Below the pieces are notes generated by a model. It was given only the letters and a program-made list of their open reading frames with translations. It was not told the origin of the DNA and searched no databases. A program made the translations under genes and the position numbers. A stretch of 17,025 bases of DNA from NCBI GenBank assembly GCA_900554725.1, contig USII01000003.1, positions 1 to 17,025 of the forward strand, in the 5' to 3' direction. Of the stretch, positions 14,718-17,025 are shown one piece after another; position 1 is the first letter of the stretch, and every line of letters begins with the position of its first letter. The DNA is from an uncultured Eubacteriales bacterium (GTDB taxonomy: Bacteria; Bacillota; Clostridia; Christensenellales; Christensenellaceae).

Positions 14718-15256
14718 TGCTTGGAAAAATTGAAAATGGGCCGCCGCAGGAGCAGCGCTCTATGCAGGAAATGGCCGTTTATCGCCTGTTGGAGCAGCTG
14801 GCGATTCCGTTTTCTCGCCTGGATCACGCCCCGGTCATGACGGCGGCAGATGGCGCATGTGATGAGATCGATGCTGCGCTGAAGATTCCGCATCTGAAAA
14901 ATCTTTTCCTTAGAAATTCCGATAAAAGCAGATATTTTTTGGTGACGATGCCTGCCAAAAAGAGGCTGGATTTTAAGGCGCTGGCGCTTATGCTTGGCAC
15001 TTCACGGCTCGCGTTTGGCGAGGCGGGGCAAATGGAGGAATTTTTGGGTTTAAAGCCAGGATCTGTCAGCATCCTCGGGCTGATGAACGATGCGAAAAAC
15101 CGCGTGCAGTTGGTTATGGATGCGCGGATAGCGAGTCTGCCGGCCATTGGCTGCCATCCATGCGTGAATACCACTACTCTCCGCCTTGCCACACAGGATG
15201 TTTTGGATAGGTTTTTAAATGCTGTTGGCCATACGGCGTTGTTGGCTCGACTGTAA
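14717..15256 (+). CDS. PrdX/ProXp-type aminoacyl-tRNA deacylase (YbaK-like)
   Basis: The 179-residue protein is a single YbaK/ProX editing domain. The stretch KNLFLRNSDKSRYFLVTMPA and the later AIGCHPCVNTTTLRLATQDVLDRF are hallmark segments of the PrdX (ProXp-ala) branch. Characterised members clear Ala wrongly attached to tRNA(Pro). Many clostridial PrdX genes sit by proline reductase genes, but none is visible here. The frame is open from GTG 14714, but ATG 14717 is better: GGGAGG lies seven bases before it and it overlaps the GNAT stop by one base. It is the last gene of the operon; only a very weak hairpin follows. The subfamily is likely; the exact amino-acid specificity is inferred by family. 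Confidence 0.87.
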   Translation: MLGKIENGPPQEQRSMQEMAVYRLLEQLAIPFSRLDHAPVMTAADGACDEIDAALKIPHLKNLFLRNSDKSRYFLVTMPAKKRLDFKALALMLGTSRLAFGEAGQMEEFLGLKPGSVSILGLMNDAKNRVQLVMDARIASLPAIGCHPCVNTTTLRLATQDVLDRFLNAVGHTALLARL

Positions 15257-15330
15257 TATGGCGGGGGAAAGAACGCCTTTTGAAATGTGAATAAAACTTT
15301 TGTAAATAAGCCGTTTTTTGATCTATTTTG

Positions 15331-15360
15331 TTTCCATATTGTCGAGAATTGTGATACTAT
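15331..15360 (+). promoter_or_regulatory. Extended -10 promoter for the DUF4870-like and isocitrate dehydrogenase genes
   Basis: TGATACTAT gives TACTAT (15355-15360) with a TGn extension; a weak -35, TTTCCA (15331-15336), is 18 bases upstream. The leader to ATG 15408 would be about 40 bases. Confidence 0.45.
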
Positions 15361-15407
15361 GAAAAATAGGAATGCACGATTCACTTTAGTAAAAAAGGGG
15401 GAGCAGT

Positions 15408-15755
15408 ATGAACAACAAATCGAATATTGGGGTTGATGTGAGGTTGGCATATTTTTTGATTTACATTGTCCCGTTTATTGGAAGCTTTTTGTTTTTGATT
15501 TTTGATTACAGCGACAAAACAATGCGCCGGCACTGCCTGATGGCACTGTTTACGCTGATTGGCGTTATCCTTGTCAACATGGTGCTGTTCTTCCTTGCGC
15601 AAATTCCCTTGATCGGGATTGTCTTTTCCATTCTGATCGCCGTGCTCTATATTCTTTATGCCATTATCATGATCATCGGGCTGGCCCGTGCGCTGGGCGG
15701 CGGCTTTTTGCAGATCCCCTTCTTCTATGGCCTGGCCGAAAAATGCAGCAGATAA
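15408..15755 (+). CDS. DUF4870-like small membrane protein
   Basis: The 115-residue protein has hydrophobic segments at about residues 12-32, 42-64 and 70-95. The arrangement, with a basic/His turn (DKTMRRHCLMAL) after helix 1 and a tail ending FLQIPFFYGLAEK, resembles DUF4870 proteins, whose C-terminus also runs to a pattern like LPxxGxxAEK. No function is established for the family to my knowledge. GGGGGAG precedes the ATG. The isocitrate dehydrogenase start lies 28 bases after its stop with no terminator between, so they probably share an mRNA. Confidence 0.75.
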   Translation: MNNKSNIGVDVRLAYFLIYIVPFIGSFLFLIFDYSDKTMRRHCLMALFTLIGVILVNMVLFFLAQIPLIGIVFSILIAVLYILYAIIMIIGLARALGGGFLQIPFFYGLAEKCSR

Positions 15756-15782
15756 TTTTTTAAGAGAGGCAGGATAACTCCC

Positions 15783-16994
15783 ATGGGAAAAATCAAAATG
15801 ACGACCCCGCTTGTGGAAATGGATGGGGATGAGATGACGCGCATTCTCTGGAAAAAGATCAAAGAAGAGCTTTTATGCCCCTTTTTAGATCTTCGCACAG
15901 AGTACTATGACCTCGGGCTGGAATATCGGGATAAGACGGACGATCAGGTAACTTATGACGCGGCCAATGCCATTAAAAAGTACGGCGTAGGCGTCAAATG
16001 CGCCACGATTACGCCAAATGCGCAGCGTGTAGAGGAATATCACCTAAAGAAGATGTATAAAAGCCCCAACGGAACCATCCGTGCGGTGCTGGATGGCACG
16101 GTGTTTCGCACGCCCATTCTGGTAAAAGGGATAGAGCCGTATGTGCGCACATGGAGGCAGCCGATCACCATTGCAAGGCATGCCTTTGGGGATGTCTACC
16201 GGGATACGGAGGCCAAGGTGACCGGTGGTGGAAAAGTGGAGATGCTTGTAACGCAGGATGGAAAAACAGAGCGCCTGCCCGTTTATGAGTATAATGAGAA
16301 CGGCGGCATTGCCCTTGCCATGTATAACACGGTAGATTCTATCAGAAGCTTTGCAAGAAGCTGCTTTCAGTTTGCGCTTGGGGAAAAGAAGGATCTCTGG
16401 TTTTCCACAAAAGATACCATTTCCAAGCAGTATGACCATACATTTAAGGATATCTTTCAGGAAATTTACGATGCTGAATATGCGCAGAAATTTGCGGAAG
16501 CAGGCCTGGAATATTTCTATACCCTGATAGATGATGCCGTGGCAAGGGTGGTGCGCTCGCAGGGCGGTTTTATCTGGGCGCTTAAGAACTACGATGGCGA
16601 TGTCATGAGCGATATGGTGGCTACAGCGTTTGGAAGCCTTGCGATGATGACATCTGTCCTGGTGTCGCCGGATGGAAATTATGAGTATGAGGCGGCACAT
16701 GGCACTGTCACGCGCCATTACTATAAGCACTTAAAGGGCGAGGAAACATCCACAAATTCGGTGGCGACGATCTTTGCGTGGTCGGGGGCGCTTCGCAAGA
16801 GGGGCCAGCTGGATGGCAATGCTCAGCTGGAGGAGTTTGGGAATAAGCTGGAGCAGGCCACGCTTTCCACCATAGAAAACGGGATCATGACGAAGGACCT
16901 TGCGCTGCTTTCCACGCTGCCGAATGTGCGCGCAGTAAATTCTGAGCAGTTTATCCGGGCGATTCGAGAAGAACTCGAGCACCTTTATCAATAA
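15783..16994 (+). CDS. icd: NADP-dependent isocitrate dehydrogenase, eukaryotic-like type
   Basis: The 403-residue enzyme converts isocitrate to 2-oxoglutarate with NADP+, supplying glutamate carbon and NADPH in the cytoplasm. It belongs to the dimeric subfamily that includes human IDH1. Substrate residues Ser94, Asn96, Arg100, Arg109, Arg132 and Tyr139 fall at the same numbers as in human IDH1. Lys210, Asp250, Asp273 and Asp277 match Lys212, Asp252, Asp275 and Asp279. GTVTRHY keeps the Arg-His pair used for NADP recognition. Length is normal. ATG 15783 has AGGA eight bases upstream. It follows the DUF4870-like gene by 28 bases. The identity is strong; no citrate synthase is visible within the window. 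Confidence 0.95.
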   Translation: MGKIKMTTPLVEMDGDEMTRILWKKIKEELLCPFLDLRTEYYDLGLEYRDKTDDQVTYDAANAIKKYGVGVKCATITPNAQRVEEYHLKKMYKSPNGTIRAVLDGTVFRTPILVKGIEPYVRTWRQPITIARHAFGDVYRDTEAKVTGGGKVEMLVTQDGKTERLPVYEYNENGGIALAMYNTVDSIRSFARSCFQFALGEKKDLWFSTKDTISKQYDHTFKDIFQEIYDAEYAQKFAEAGLEYFYTLIDDAVARVVRSQGGFIWALKNYDGDVMSDMVATAFGSLAMMTSVLVSPDGNYEYEAAHGTVTRHYYKHLKGEETSTNSVATIFAWSGALRKRGQLDGNAQLEEFGNKLEQATLSTIENGIMTKDLALLSTLPNVRAVNSEQFIRAIREELEHLYQ

Positions 16995-17018
16995 TTTCAT
17001 AAAGAAGAGGAATTTGGG

Positions 17019-17025
17019 ATGACAC
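17019..17025 (+). CDS. Start of a further gene, cut by the right edge
   Basis: AGAGG (17006-17010) lies eight bases before ATG 17019, as for a real gene start, 24 bases after the isocitrate dehydrogenase stop. Only M-T and one further base are in the window, so the product cannot be named. Confidence 0.45.

Noticed and set aside
15260..15281. Possible terminator after the tRNA deacylase (GGCG/CGCC, then TTTT)
   Set aside because: The stem is only four pairs with a ten-base loop, too weak to list as a terminator.
16044..16730. 228-residue minus-strand frame inside isocitrate dehydrogenase
   Set aside because: The plus-strand enzyme is certain. The antisense frame has no ribosome site and no family resemblance.

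Overview
The window looks like an ordinary stretch of chromosome from a Bacillota bacterium, most likely a member of the Clostridia. The reasons are: strong GGAGG-type ribosome binding sites; compact gene spacing with hairpin/T-tract terminators; a DUF1846 protein; a DUF1848 protein; a flotillin; a PrsA/SurA-like lipoprotein; a TetR-controlled ABC exporter with a very large coiled-coil permease; and a PrdX-type tRNA deacylase. Base composition looks balanced by eye and does not change sharply along the window. I found no phage, insertion sequence, CRISPR, tRNA or rRNA signature. Genus-level placement is not possible from this sequence alone.

Layout, left to right. (1) A DUF1846 gene cut by the left edge (2-1408) meets a TetR-family repressor (1466-2023, minus) at a shared bidirectional terminator. 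(2) The repressor diverges from an ABC ATPase (2191-2892), a 1,119-residue FtsX/MacB-type permease (2886-6245) and a 60-residue one-helix membrane protein (6287-6469), which ends in a clear terminator. The divergent control region holds a 38-bp dyad that is a good operator candidate. (3) A DUF1848 protein with a C-terminal radical-SAM-like cysteine cluster (6556-7440) converges on a monocistronic flotillin (7565-9022, minus). (4) An aldo/keto reductase with two C-terminal Fe-S motifs (9239-10276, minus) diverges from a HAD phosphatase and a membrane-anchored metallophosphoesterase (10411-12082), which are probably co-transcribed. (5) A peptidyl-prolyl isomerase lipoprotein (12158-13411, minus) shares a long bidirectional terminator with the phosphoesterase. 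It diverges from an unrecognised four-helix membrane protein, a GNAT acetyltransferase and a PrdX-type deacylase (13599-15256). (6) A DUF4870-like membrane protein (15408-15755) precedes a eukaryotic-type NADP isocitrate dehydrogenase (15783-16994). The first codons of another gene lie at the right edge.

Functionally, the one visible regulated system is the TetR/ABC cassette (2,040-6,500). It probably senses and exports, or extracts from the membrane, an unknown compound. The rest is a set of housekeeping and envelope genes: lipid-raft scaffold, extracytoplasmic foldase, tRNA quality control and 2-oxoglutarate/NADPH supply. I see no convincing new multi-gene system. The items most worth a second look are the operator dyad, the coiled-coil permease with its small membrane partner, the DUF1848 protein, and the solitary flotillin with a structured leader.
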